Part shown: positions 63,444 to 64,000 of the stretch, one piece after another
Position numbering within the stretch: position 1 is the stretch's first letter
Layout of the letters: each line of letters starts with the position of its first letter
Assembly (NCBI RefSeq): GCF_011806385.1
Contig: NZ_JAATOX010000002.1
Span: 1-64,000, forward strand
Source: Phaeobacter sp. HF9A
Lineage (GTDB): Bacteria; Pseudomonadota; Alphaproteobacteria; Rhodobacterales; Rhodobacteraceae
Length of the DNA: 64,000 nt
Reading direction: 5' to 3'
Position numbers and translations under genes: made by a program
Notes under the pieces: generated by a model
The model's input: only the letters and a program-made list of their open reading frames with translations
Databases searched by the model: none
What the model was told of the DNA's origin: nothing

Positions 63444-64000
63444 ATGGACAAATACCCGGATCAAAAGCGCGCAGTGCAGTTTCTCTACCCGCCGATCGAG
63501 CCCTTCGATCAGCGGATGCTGGAGGTTGGGCAGGGGCATCGCATCTATATGGAGCAATGCGGCAACCCCGAGGGGGTGCCCGTTATCGTCTGCCATGGCG
63601 GCCCCGGTGGCGGCACCAGCCCTGCGATGCGGCGATATTTCGACCCGCGCGTCTATCGTATCATCCTGTTTGATCAGCGCGGTTGCGGGCGATCCCGGCC
63701 GCATGCCTCTTGCGAGGACAATACGACGTGGCATCTGGTCGCAGATATGGAAGTGATCCGCGAGCTGCTGGAGATCGACGCCTGGATGTTGTTTGGCGGC
63801 AGCTGGGGCGCGACGCTGGCCTTGGTCTATGCGCAGACCCATCCCGACCGGGTGACGCATATGATTCTGCGCGGTGTCTTCCTGATGACGCAGGCGGAGC
63901 TCGACTGGTTCTATGGCGGTGGTGCGGGGAAATTCTGGCCCGAGACCTGGGCACGCTTTGCCGATCTCATTCCCGCCGGGGGGGAGGGCGGTTTGATCGC
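63444..64000 (+). CDS. pip: Proline iminopeptidase (5' part)
   Basis: An alpha/beta hydrolase that removes N-terminal proline from peptides. The 185 codons present include the oxyanion motif HGGPGGG near residue 50-56, ILFDQRGCGRSRPH, and the nucleophile elbow FGGSWGATLAL with catalytic serine near residue 119. These are the standard S33-family signatures. The gene runs off the right edge of the window, so the aspartate and histidine of the triad are not seen. Confidence 0.92.
   Translation, partial: MDKYPDQKRAVQFLYPPIEPFDQRMLEVGQGHRIYMEQCGNPEGVPVIVCHGGPGGGTSPAMRRYFDPRVYRIILFDQRGCGRSRPHASCEDNTTWHLVADMEVIRELLEIDAWMLFGGSWGATLALVYAQTHPDRVTHMILRGVFLMTQAELDWFYGGGAGKFWPETWARFADLIPAGGEGGLI

Overview
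This window is chromosomal DNA from an alphaproteobacterium of the Rhodobacteraceae, most likely the marine roseobacter group (Ruegeria/Phaeobacter relatives). The basis is recognition of proteins and gene order without any database search: an alphaproteobacterial origin neighbourhood, a Tim44-like protein, HemJ, a DUF1127 protein, a TLESWS-type bacterial sodium channel like the one described from Ruegeria (Silicibacter) pomeroyi, and GC-rich codon use. I recognise 65 protein genes, of which the first (tsaE) and last (pip) are cut by the window edges. I see no rRNA, tRNA, insertion sequence, prophage or CRISPR array. Most of this is conserved core genome.

Layout. 1-8.6 kb: tsaE-amgK-murU-addB-addA in overlapping order, then trxA (tRNA modification, cell-wall sugar recycling, double-strand-break repair, thioredoxin). 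8.7-13.4 kb: a DUF1127 protein, hslV - unknown membrane protein - hslU, and a lipoprotein alpha/beta hydrolase. 13.4-19.7 kb: minus-strand timA-mltA-smr, plus-strand fxsA and secB, then the overlapping minus-strand run maf-aroE-coaE-dnaQ. 19.68-20.09 kb: a gene-free, AT-rich, DnaA-box-like stretch that I call oriC. 20.1-27.5 kb: plus-strand hemJ, rho, mnmE, mnmG, rsmG, parA, parB, with two perfect 16-bp parS palindromes, one over the mnmG start and one inside rsmG. Genes on each side point away from the proposed origin.

27.5-34.8 kb: minus-strand rph-rdgB-hemW-DUF454, plus-strand hrcA-grpE, minus-strand mutS. 34.9-44.5 kb: an isolated divergent flagellin, NADP-malic enzyme (maeB), a ribokinase-family kinase, a sulfotransferase-like protein, DUF1036, argG-DUF1810, a membrane protein and ilvA. 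44.5-49.5 kb: a divergent Hpt / response-regulator-PP2C pair, a NUDIX hydrolase, and hslO-NUDIX-cca. 49.6-57.9 kb: a micro-ORF before two tandem ABC half-exporters, an RNA methyltransferase, the sodium channel, an envelope group (L,D-transpeptidase, CAP lipoprotein, Tat L,D-transpeptidase) and a 60-residue secreted protein. 58-64 kb: hemH, an NDUFAF5-like protein without a recognisable SAM motif, comF, grxC, a nitrilase-family amidase, a MarR regulator, a probable non-coding RNA locus, ubiG and partial pip.

I did not find a clearly new multi-gene system. The most useful leads are the parS sites placed in coding/initiation sequence, the unannotated RNA locus at 62.4-62.6 kb, the micro-ORF ahead of the ABC exporters, the methyltransferase-fold protein that has lost its cofactor motif, the orphan flagellin, and a shared heat-shock-like promoter pattern before hslV, hrcA and hslO.
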